Assembly: GCA_031286585.1 (NCBI GenBank)
Contig: JAITUC010000011.1
Location: 186,001-250,000 of the forward strand
Direction: 5' to 3'
DNA: 64,000 bases
Origin: Delftia acidovorans
GTDB lineage: Bacteria; Pseudomonadota; Gammaproteobacteria; Burkholderiales; Burkholderiaceae_C
Shown: positions 25,053 through 31,795 of the stretch, piece after piece
How the letters are laid out: the number at the start of each line of letters is the position of its first letter
How positions within the stretch are numbered: the stretch's first letter is position 1
The notes under the pieces: model-generated
What the model saw: the letters and a program-made list of their open reading frames with translations, nothing else
What the model was told of the DNA's origin: nothing
Databases searched by the model: none
Translations under genes and position numbers: made by a program

Positions 25053-26522
25053 ATGGCAGCACATCGCTACTGGCGCGCGTCGGGCATCGAGCCCTACGAT
25101 AACGGCTCAGTGATCGCACTGACAGAGTTCCAACTCCTCGCGGGGACGACGCGCGTCGATACATCAGCTACGCTGACAGCAAGCAACGGCGCCAACGTTG
25201 CAGCGCTCTCGGATGGTGCGGCAGGCGCGGCTGTCAATTTGCCGCGCGGGGTTGCGCTGACATGGGATTTCGGAGCATCGCCGCAGGATGTGACGGATAT
25301 TCGGCTGGGAGCTGGCCCTGCTGTGCAGAGCTTCCCGTTGATCATCACGCTGCAAAGCTCTGATGACGCGGTGGTGTGGGAGCGCTACGGTGTGTTTTCC
25401 GGCATTGCGTACCCAGGTGCTGGCAAGCTGACACAAAGCGAGCCGCGTCTGCTATTCAGCGAGCTTGATGAGACGGTGGTGGCGATCGAAGGGCGCGGGA
25501 CGGATGGATCGACTGCGATCATTGACAGCACGGGCCTGCCACTGTCTGTCCGTGGCACAACTTCAATCAGGACGTCTGCGCGGTTCCCGGACGGCGCGAT
25601 ACGTTTCTCCCAGGCCGGGGAGTTGATCGTGCTCCCTGTTCGTGATCTGTACGACTTCGGCACGGGTGACATGGGCGTGCGTTTTCAGTACGAGCGGGTC
25701 GCGCAGGGTGGCTCAACTCCTTGCATCCTCTCGCTGTACGACTCAGTCGCCGCCAACGGCGGTCTCGCATTTTTCGATGGACATACGCTCTTGCCGGGCA
25801 AGCTGGGCGTAGCTCTCAACGGCTCATATCCTGTACTGCAGAGCATCGCGCCTCTCGTCGCCGGGGTGAAATACGACGTCGAGTTCAGCCGCGTAGGCAA
25901 CAGCATCACGCTGCGCATCAACGGTGCGCTGCAAGGATCGGCAAACTACAGCGGTGTCATCAAGGCAATCAATGGTGTGTGGGTCGGCACGTCGGGTGAC
26001 GCGGTGAACGGCAGCTTCATCAACGGTTACGTGCGCCGTGTGCATTTCAAACGGGGAAAGCCTTTGCACACCGCAGACTACACTCCTGACGACGCCCTGA
26101 TCGCCGCGACGCGGGTGCTGATGAACAAGGTGCAGGGCCGCTCTGCGCCGGCTGCAGTAGCAAATGTCGCGTCCGCAGGAGCGATGCCCCCTGTGGGAAA
26201 AATTCTCCTCGGGCTTGTTGGCAAGTCCAGGACCAACTATCTGTTCGACCGGGCAGCCAACGGCCGCATTCGCGGCACTGTCGAGCGCGATGCGTCGCCT
26301 GCCGACGTGCCGCTGCGCCGGCGCGTGACACTGCTCCGCGACATCGATCTGATGGTCGTGCAGCAGCAGTGGAGCGATGCCGTGACCGGGGCATACGACT
26401 TCCAGTACATCGAGACCGACCATGCCTACACGGTCATCGCGCACGACTACGAGCACAACAACCGCGCGGTCATCGCCGACAACTTGAGTCTCGCCACGGG
26501 TGGCGTGGAGCTGATGCCATGA
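25053..26522 (+). CDS. tail protein with discoidin-like and LamG-like domains
   Basis: A 489-residue protein. Residues about 3-125 look like an F5/8-type (discoidin) beta domain: HRYWRASGIEPYDNGSVIAL, VTDIRLGAGPAVQSFPLIIT and LQSSDDAVVWERYGVFSG. About 180-345 looks like a concanavalin/LamG-type domain (YDVEFSRVGNSITLRINGAL, INGVWVGTSGDAVNGSFING). The C-terminal part has VPLRRRVTLLRDIDLMVVQQ followed by GAYDFQYI, as in many phage tail proteins. Both domain types commonly bind carbohydrate, so receptor binding is likely but inferred. It overlaps the next gene by 4 bp. Confidence 0.6.
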   Translation: MAAHRYWRASGIEPYDNGSVIALTEFQLLAGTTRVDTSATLTASNGANVAALSDGAAGAAVNLPRGVALTWDFGASPQDVTDIRLGAGPAVQSFPLIITLQSSDDAVVWERYGVFSGIAYPGAGKLTQSEPRLLFSELDETVVAIEGRGTDGSTAIIDSTGLPLSVRGTTSIRTSARFPDGAIRFSQAGELIVLPVRDLYDFGTGDMGVRFQYERVAQGGSTPCILSLYDSVAANGGLAFFDGHTLLPGKLGVALNGSYPVLQSIAPLVAGVKYDVEFSRVGNSITLRINGALQGSANYSGVIKAINGVWVGTSGDAVNGSFINGYVRRVHFKRGKPLHTADYTPDDALIAATRVLMNKVQGRSAPAAVANVASAGAMPPVGKILLGLVGKSRTNYLFDRAANGRIRGTVERDASPADVPLRRRVTLLRDIDLMVVQQQWSDAVTGAYDFQYIETDHAYTVIAHDYEHNNRAVIADNLSLATGGVELMP

Positions 26523-26962
26523 GCGCGCCGAGCAGCGATTGGGAGATCACCCAGATCACGGTCCTGGCGCAACTGGCTGCCATGCTGGTCCGTGCCGACA
26601 TGGGACCTGGCCGCGCCAGCCTGGCGCTGTTCTCGACGGCTCGGCCCGAGCTGATCACGGACCCGCACGCGGACACGCCCCAGGCCGAGATCGTCCTTGC
26701 CAAGCCCAGCGGCGCGATCATCGGCAGCAGCCTGATGCTCTATGTTGAGACGCCTGCAGGCGCCATGGTGCAATCCAACGGCCTGCCACGGTGGGCCGAA
26801 TGGCGGGCGGCCGATGGCGCCGTGCTGGCACGCTGCGATGTCACGGACATGGACCACGGCGGCGGCCTGCGTGTCATCGGTGGAGCGACGCCCGAGGGCG
26901 AGACATCGCCCATGCTCTACACGGGCGGCCTGGTCCAGCTCGGCCTGGTAGCTCTGTCATGA
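26519..26962 (+). CDS. small tail protein
   Basis: A 147-residue protein whose ATG at 26519 overlaps the previous stop (ATGA). It is a beta-rich single domain: ISVLAQLAAMLVRADM-type helix first, then ASLALFSTARPELITDPHAD, IIGSSLMLYVETPAGAMVQ and a C-terminal GGLVQLGLVALS. No family is recognised. Coupled both to the discoidin/LamG protein and to the hub-like gene (4-bp overlap), so probably part of the same tail-tip complex. Confidence 0.55.
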   Translation: MSAPSSDWEITQITVLAQLAAMLVRADMGPGRASLALFSTARPELITDPHADTPQAEIVLAKPSGAIIGSSLMLYVETPAGAMVQSNGLPRWAEWRAADGAVLARCDVTDMDHGGGLRVIGGATPEGETSPMLYTGGLVQLGLVALS

Positions 26963-28851
26963 CAGAGGGCACCAGGCTCCTGTTTCGGTCGCCCCCGCAC
27001 CTGGGCAACCCCGTGCCCCTGGTGTTCGGGCGCGACGATGGGAGCACGCCCCCGCCCGTCACGGTCGAGGGCGGTGGGCGCATCACGGGCCTGCGCGGCC
27101 ACATCCGCGCCCGCGTTGCAGTCCGCGCCTTTGGGGCCGGCCGCGTGACTGGCCTGCGCGGCCACATTCGCACGCAGTGGGACGCGAACGTGAGCCGAAC
27201 GACGCGGGCCGAGCTGGGCACGGAATGGCAGACGGCTGCGCCCCTCGCGCAAGCGCTGGAGACAGCCTGGCAGGAAACCGAGCCTCTGCGCGTGGCGTGT
27301 GCCAGCGTATGGCAGCAGGGCCAGGCGCTGCGAGCCGGCGAGGTGGGGGCCTGGCATGAAACGCTGCGCATGCGTGGGGCCATGGCGAGCGCCTGGCAAG
27401 AGGGCGAGGCCCAGCGCGCGGCGGTTTACACCGCCTGGCATGAGGCCCTGCGCGTCCGTGCGGCCAGCGCCAGTGCTTGGCGGCAAGGTGAGGGGCTGCG
27501 GGGCGGCCTGGTCGCCGAGTACCAGGAGGCGCTGCGCCTGCGCGCGGCCGTGGTGGGCACCTGGCAAGAGGCCGTGCCACGCTCCGAGTGGCTGCGCACA
27601 GGCTTCGACGACGCTGAGCGCTGGCGCATCGTCATGGAGCACCACTGGCAGGAAGCCATCAGGCCAGCAGCGGGCGAGAGCCCCGTTGTCGTTCCCCCTG
27701 GCAAGACGCCTTGCTATGTGCCCAGCTCGCCCGTGCGTCTGCTGTTTCGGCTGCCGGCAGTCAGCGGCCGACCGACGCGCCTGGTCTTCATCTGCGAGGA
27801 CCGCAACACACCCACGCCCGGCATCGTGGTGCCGCCCAGAAGGACCTACATCGTGATCAATTCAGTCGAGATCCGGCGCGCTGACGACCTGGCCGGCGAC
27901 CCGCTCCCCAGCGAAAGTTTTTCGATGTCGCTCAACCGCCAGTCCTGGACCTGGACGTTTTCCGCCAGCTTCCACGCCTCGGCGCGCGACGCGCTCATGC
28001 CCGGCCCAGGCGGTCAGCCCGTCGAGCTGGAGGTGCGCGTCAACGGCCAGCCATTCCGGCTGCAGGGCGAGCGTATCGGCCGCAGCAAGCGGTTTCCCGA
28101 GCACCTTGTCACTGTCTCGGGCCGGGGCAAGGCCGCGCTGCTGGACGCGCCGCATGCGCCCGTGCAGACATTCACGCACACGCTGGACCGCACGGCGCAG
28201 CAGCTCATGAGCGAGGTGCTGGCGGTCAATGGCGTGGGCTTCGGCTGGAGCGTGGATTTCCAGCTCGCGGACTGGCTGGTGCCGGGGGGCGTGTGGATGC
28301 ACCAGGGCACCTTCATCAGCGCGCTCACGGACATCGCAGGCAGCGTGGGCGGCTACCTGCAGCCGCACGACACCGACCCGGTGCTGCACGCGCTGCCAGC
28401 CTGGCCGCTGCCCTGGTGGCGGTGGAACGAGTTGGCGCCTGACATCGATCTGCCGGAGGGCATTGCCGAGGTGGACGAGACCGAGGTGATCGATGTGCCC
28501 GAGTACAACCGCATCTTCGTCGCAGGCGAGACGGGCGGCGTCATGGGCGACCTGACCCGCGCCGGCACGGCTGGAGACGTGCTCAAGCAGCCAATGGCCG
28601 TGCACCCACTGATTACGACCATTGGCGCGGCCAAGGCCCGCGCGATTGCCGAGCTGGCCGAATCCGGCCGCCAGCTCAAGCACAAGATGACGCTGCCCGT
28701 GTTGGCAGAAACGGGCGTGATCAAGCCAGGGCGCGTGCTGCGCTATTACGACGACGCCGGCACGCGGCGCCTGGGCATCGTGCGCGGCACGTCGATATCG
28801 CAGCAGTTTCCGGTTTTGACGCAGGCGCTGGAGGTCGACAGCCATGTCTAA
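26959..28851 (+). CDS. baseplate hub-like tail protein with 14-residue repeats
   Basis: A 630-residue protein from the ATG at 26959. Residues about 6-34 and 256-284 are a duplicated motif (RLLFRSPPHLGNPVPLVFG and RLLFRLPAVSGRPTRLVFI). Between them are two copies of GRITGLRGHIR-like sequence and eleven 14-residue units with an aromatic residue at position 2 (AWQETEPLRVACAS type). From about 295 on (YIVINSVEIRRADDLAGDPL) the protein resembles phage tail hub proteins, including VNGQPFRLQGERIGRSKRFP and a C-terminal LQVDSH-type end. It overlaps the next small gene by 8 bp. The repeat block is unusual for a hub protein. Confidence 0.65.
   Translation: MTEGTRLLFRSPPHLGNPVPLVFGRDDGSTPPPVTVEGGGRITGLRGHIRARVAVRAFGAGRVTGLRGHIRTQWDANVSRTTRAELGTEWQTAAPLAQALETAWQETEPLRVACASVWQQGQALRAGEVGAWHETLRMRGAMASAWQEGEAQRAAVYTAWHEALRVRAASASAWRQGEGLRGGLVAEYQEALRLRAAVVGTWQEAVPRSEWLRTGFDDAERWRIVMEHHWQEAIRPAAGESPVVVPPGKTPCYVPSSPVRLLFRLPAVSGRPTRLVFICEDRNTPTPGIVVPPRRTYIVINSVEIRRADDLAGDPLPSESFSMSLNRQSWTWTFSASFHASARDALMPGPGGQPVELEVRVNGQPFRLQGERIGRSKRFPEHLVTVSGRGKAALLDAPHAPVQTFTHTLDRTAQQLMSEVLAVNGVGFGWSVDFQLADWLVPGGVWMHQGTFISALTDIAGSVGGYLQPHDTDPVLHALPAWPLPWWRWNELAPDIDLPEGIAEVDETEVIDVPEYNRIFVAGETGGVMGDLTRAGTAGDVLKQPMAVHPLITTIGAAKARAIAELAESGRQLKHKMTLPVLAETGVIKPGRVLRYYDDAGTRRLGIVRGTSISQQFPVLTQALEVDSHV
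27223..27684 (+). repeat. eleven 42-bp coding repeats in exact register
   Basis: Units begin at 27223 and every 42 bp to 27643, each encoding 14 residues with W (once Y, once F) at position 2, usually E or Q at 3-4, and R near position 9. Units 2-9 are the most regular; the last three drift. The strict 42-bp period shows expansion by tandem duplication. Confidence 0.8.
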
Positions 28852-29065
28852 CCTCTACCTGCAGCTTCGTGAAATCCTTGCGCCTGGCCGAGTGCAGATC
28901 GGCAAGGTGGTGGCCGTCGCCGATGGCGCGGTCACTGTGGAGCTGCCCGGCGCGGGCCGGGTGCGTGCAAAGGGCCAGGCCGCCGAGGGGGCCAGTGTTT
29001 TTGTTTTGGAAGGAGTGATACAGGGGCCTGCGCCCGACCTGCCCGTATATGTAGACGTGATCTAA
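28844..29065 (+). CDS. small beta-barrel-like tail protein
   Basis: A 73-residue protein overlapping the hub gene by 8 bp. The sequence VQIGKVVAVADGAVTVELPG followed by AGRVRAKGQAAEGASVFVLE and PDLPVYVDVI reads as a short five-strand barrel of OB type, as in the small spike/OB proteins that follow hub genes in some phages. It is the last gene of the late tail operon before the Com cassette. Confidence 0.55.
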   Translation: MSNLYLQLREILAPGRVQIGKVVAVADGAVTVELPGAGRVRAKGQAAEGASVFVLEGVIQGPAPDLPVYVDVI

Positions 29066-29209
29066 AAAAGACGGGCGACCCGGCCAGGTGCGGTAACACC
29101 AGGTCGAGCCCCGAACATGCAGAACGTGCCTGCAAGCCCGGCAAGGCCCGCCACCCTCGCGAGAGCGGCGCCAGCATACCGGATTTTCCGTGTAGGAAAG
29201 ATGCTTGCA

Positions 29210-29419
29210 ATGGAAGAAATTCGCTGCGGCTCCTGCCGCCGCAAGCTCGCGGAGGGTGAGTACACCCGCCTGAGCATCAAATGTCCCCGCTGTGGGGCAT
29301 TCAATCAGCTGAGCGCCCAGAGCGCCCCCACAGAACGCCCCGGAGCGTCAAACTCGACACAAGGAACGCTCCGTGGAGAAGACCACAGCAAAGGCGCCGG
29401 CCCAACGCCGGCCGGGTGA
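29210..29419 (+). CDS. Com-like zinc-finger translational activator
   Basis: A 69-residue protein. The start at 29210 gives MEEIRCGSCRRKLAEG, matching the N-terminus of phage Mu Com. C6/C9 and C25/C28 (RCGSC and KCPRCGAF) form the zinc site. In Mu, Com binds the mom mRNA and opens its ribosome site (family knowledge). Its presence immediately before a GNAT-containing gene at the right end of a Mu-like phage strongly suggests that gene is the mom counterpart. A longer start at 29201 is possible. The C-terminal tail (30 residues) is disordered and overlaps the next small gene. Confidence 0.85.
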   Translation: MEEIRCGSCRRKLAEGEYTRLSIKCPRCGAFNQLSAQSAPTERPGASNSTQGTLRGEDHSKGAGPTPAG

Positions 29420-29543
29420 GAATGGATTCACCTACAAACCGAAATTCGGCTTGGTGTTGGTTTGTGATGACGAGGCCGCCCAGCAGCGGCTGTACTTGGA
29501 GCTAAAAAAGCAGGGCCTGAAAGCCAAGGTGGTGTGCGTATGA
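29373..29543 (+). CDS. 56-residue protein between Com and the ABC-GNAT gene
   Basis: Read from a GTG at 29373, in a frame different from Com, which it overlaps by 47 bp. The product is MEKTTAKAPAQRRPGENGFT, then FGLVLVCDDEAAQQRLYLEL and a final strand LKAKVVCV. It looks like a small ferredoxin-like beta-alpha-beta unit. Its stop overlaps the ABC-GNAT start (ATGA), implying coupled translation, so Com control could act through this reading frame. I recall similar small frames beside Com genes in other Mu-like prophages, but no function is known. Confidence 0.6.
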   Translation: MEKTTAKAPAQRRPGENGFTYKPKFGLVLVCDDEAAQQRLYLELKKQGLKAKVVCV

Positions 29544-30673
29544 AAGTATCCGTACAACACCGCTGCGAGGACTTCGACAGCTATCGCTCCGCTCGCGTCA
29601 AATCGCTTTTCAATGTAGAGACGGGCGCCAACTTCCAGCTGGAGGCAGAGCTGGATTTAGACAGCGCGCCGTGGCAGCTTGGCGTGATTGTCGGCCCGAG
29701 CGGGAGCGGCAAGACAAGCTTGGGCCGAGCTCTGTGGGGCGCCGATGCAGTTTATGCGCCCGCTTGGCCGGCACATAAGCCGATCATTGACGCAATAACG
29801 CCCCACGGCGGGTTCGATGGTGTGACCGCCGCCCTGTCCAGCGTCGGCCTGGGCAGCGTTCCGACCTGGCTGCGCCCCTTCAATGTGCTGTCCAACGGTG
29901 AGCAGTTTCGCGCAAACCTCGCCAGGCTTATCGCTGAGGCGCCTCCACGCGCCGTACTCGACGAGTTTTCGAGCGTGGTCGACCGCCAAGTCGCACAGGT
30001 TGGCGCGGGGGCCTTTGCAAAGGCCTGGCGCCGGACGAGCGGGCAAGCCGTGCTGCTGAGCTGCCACTACGACGTCCTCGATTGGCTCCAGCCCGATTGG
30101 GTCTTCGACACGTCGACGGGGCAGTTTTCTCGGGGGTGGCTTCGGCGACGACCGCGCGTCGATGTCGACATTTACCAGTGCGGCTGGGAGCACTGGAGCG
30201 CATTTGAGCCACATCACTATCTGAAGCTACCGCGCATGATCGCCGCAACCAACTATGTGGCCGCCGTTGACGGCCGACTTGTGGCCCACGTGGCGGTCAG
30301 CACGAGGAGCCGCACAGAAGCGCGCGCTTGCCGCCTGGTCGTCATGCCCGAGTGGCAAGGGGCCGGGGTCGGCCTACGCTTCCTAGATGCTGTGTGCGAG
30401 CGGTGGCGCCAAGGCCAAAACAGGTACGAGCGGCCCATGCTGACGCTTTTCCACACCAGCCACCCTGGATTGGCCGCCGCTCTTAGGCGCTCCAGCACCT
30501 GGACGCAGGTATCGGCGCACCTGGTGGGGGAGAGCAAAGCCCGCAGTCGCGCCAGCCTGGCGGCATCTGCTATCCGAAACGGCACCCAATCGCGAGGCGC
30601 CGGGTATGGGGGGCACTTTCGCGCAGTGCAAGGCTTCCGTTACCTTGGGCCGGAGGACGCGGCATGCGCGTAA
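29540..30673 (+). CDS. ABC-type ATPase fused to GNAT acyltransferase, Mom-like candidate
   Basis: A 377-residue protein. The N-terminal half is an ABC ATPase: Walker A GPSGSGKTS (52-60), signature LSNGEQ (117-122), Walker B AVLDEF (138-143), switch His176. It has no membrane segment, so it is not a transporter. The C-terminal half (about 235-370) is a GNAT domain with acyl-CoA motif PEWQGAGVG (270-278), followed by a conserved-looking HTSHPG segment. Mu Mom, which carbamoylmethylates adenine, is itself GNAT-fold. The place behind Com at the right end supports a role in protecting phage DNA by modification. That role and the purpose of the ATPase are inference. Confidence 0.75.
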   Translation: MKVSVQHRCEDFDSYRSARVKSLFNVETGANFQLEAELDLDSAPWQLGVIVGPSGSGKTSLGRALWGADAVYAPAWPAHKPIIDAITPHGGFDGVTAALSSVGLGSVPTWLRPFNVLSNGEQFRANLARLIAEAPPRAVLDEFSSVVDRQVAQVGAGAFAKAWRRTSGQAVLLSCHYDVLDWLQPDWVFDTSTGQFSRGWLRRRPRVDVDIYQCGWEHWSAFEPHHYLKLPRMIAATNYVAAVDGRLVAHVAVSTRSRTEARACRLVVMPEWQGAGVGLRFLDAVCERWRQGQNRYERPMLTLFHTSHPGLAAALRRSSTWTQVSAHLVGESKARSRASLAASAIRNGTQSRGAGYGGHFRAVQGFRYLGPEDAACA

Positions 30674-31269
30674 TGATCGTGGGGCAAAAGTGGTTGGCCA
30701 CGGAGCTTTTGCGGCTATGTCAAGCACGGGGCGACGATGTTGTCGCGGTCAGTGTCCCCGACGCTGGTGACCGGTTGGCCCAGGCGGCGTCCAAGAGCGG
30801 CATACCGGCCCTGCTTGCCAAGTGCCGATTGAGCGCGGAAATGATAGGCGACGACGTCGACGTAATTCTGTGCGCTCATGCACATGTGTTCGTGGGGGCA
30901 GACGCTCGTGCAAAGGCGCGGTATGGCGCACTGGGCTACCACCCGAGCCTGTTGCCACGGCACCGAGGCCGTGACGCAGTGCGGTGGGCAATCCACATGG
31001 GCGACGCCGTCACAGGAGGTACAGCCTATTGGATGGACGACGGCGCAGACACAGGGCCAATTGCAGCGCAGGATTGGTGCTGGGTCCGCCCGGGGGATAC
31101 GCCCGAGGATTTGTGGCGGCGTGACTTGGCGCCCATGGGCGTCAGGCTGTTCGACCAAGTCCTCAGTTCCCTTGACGCGGGGATAGCCCCATCAACGCCA
31201 CAGGAGAGCACCCTTGCCACATGGGAGCCAGCGTTCGCGCCGACAAAGTTGGCGGACAAGCACGCCTGA
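30664..31269 (+). CDS. formyltransferase/hydrolase-fold protein of the Com cassette
   Basis: A 201-residue single-domain protein of the formyltransferase fold. It overlaps the ABC-GNAT gene by 10 bp. The signature GYHPSLLPRHRG (91-102) and DDGADTG with D129 are present. The usual catalytic Asn two residues before the His (Asn-x-His) is Gly91 here; in the hydrolase domain of 10-formyl-THF dehydrogenase that position is also not Asn (YHPSLLPRHRG). The C-terminal RNA- or oligomer-binding domain of methionyl-tRNA formyltransferase is missing. It probably prepares or handles a one-carbon or acyl donor for the neighbour (inference). It is the last gene before the terminator at 31276. Confidence 0.75.
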   Translation: MRVMIVGQKWLATELLRLCQARGDDVVAVSVPDAGDRLAQAASKSGIPALLAKCRLSAEMIGDDVDVILCAHAHVFVGADARAKARYGALGYHPSLLPRHRGRDAVRWAIHMGDAVTGGTAYWMDDGADTGPIAAQDWCWVRPGDTPEDLWRRDLAPMGVRLFDQVLSSLDAGIAPSTPQESTLATWEPAFAPTKLADKHA

Positions 31270-31275
31270 ATAGGT

Positions 31276-31301
31276 AAAGGCCGGTTCATCCGGCCTTTTT
31301 T
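31276..31301 (+). terminator. strong terminator at the right end of prophage A
   Basis: A perfect 9-bp stem AAAGGCCGG (31276-31284) and CCGGCCTTT (31290-31298) with a 5-nt loop and a T-run. It closes the Com cassette; on the opposite strand it has a shorter T tract and may also serve the convergent prophage B transcript ending at 31380. Confidence 0.85.
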
Positions 31302-31379
31302 GAAATTCGTTTGCACGATTGGAAAATCTAGGCTCGCCCGTTTATCTCACTTCCGATGCCGGCTTTATCGCGCCGCGCT

Positions 31380-31787
31380 TCACCAGTGCGCCCACACCAT
31401 GTATTCGGTGCCCGGGTCCACCGTGATGGTGCCCAGGTCGTACTCCGCAGGGCTGGCCGTCAGCGTGGCGCCAGAGGCGTTGCCCTTGTAGCGGTAGGCG
31501 CGCACGCGCTCGGCCGGCAGCTTGATGTGCCGCAGCGCCGGTGGGTCGAGGTCGTAGTACCCCTCAAAGGCCGGGTTGTTGATGTCCGGCTCGGGCGGGT
31601 AGCCGAAGCGCAGGCCGAGGGAGTCCTGGTCCGAGGCCTTGTACAGGGCCACGCCCAGGTAGACCGTCGAGCCGTTGTCTAGGACCTCGTAGACATGCAC
31701 CTGGGCCTGCCAGGTCTCGGGGTTGCCGGGCGGCTGGTAATAGCTCTCGGCCCGGCTGAAATATGCGTATCCGGCAAGTTCGGCCAT
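31380..31787 (-). CDS. virion-associated protein, last gene of prophage B late operon
   Basis: A 135-residue protein. It begins MAELAGYAYFSRAESYYQPP, continues with AQVHVYEVLDNGSTVYLGVA, and ends in a strand-rich part (EYDLGTITVDPGTEYMVWAH). The composition is that of a small beta-rich virion or fibre-associated protein; no family is recognised. It starts 8 bp after the 642-residue gene and ends only about 80 bp from the terminator of prophage A, so it marks the present edge of prophage B. Confidence 0.6.
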   Translation of the reverse strand: MAELAGYAYFSRAESYYQPPGNPETWQAQVHVYEVLDNGSTVYLGVALYKASDQDSLGLRFGYPPEPDINNPAFEGYYDLDPPALRHIKLPAERVRAYRYKGNASGATLTASPAEYDLGTITVDPGTEYMVWAHW

Positions 31788-31795
31788 GGCGGTAC

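Noticed and set aside
27223..27684. CRISPR array
   Set aside because: The 42-bp repeats are contiguous without spacers, vary in sequence and keep the reading frame of a tail protein.
19794..28851. Diversity-generating retroelement in the tail tip
   Set aside because: No reverse transcriptase frame and no template/variable repeat pair was seen in the window.
29117..29419. Longer form of Com starting at 29117
   Set aside because: The extra residues are Ala/Pro/Arg-rich without ribosome site; family members start with M-x-x-I-R-C, matching 29210.
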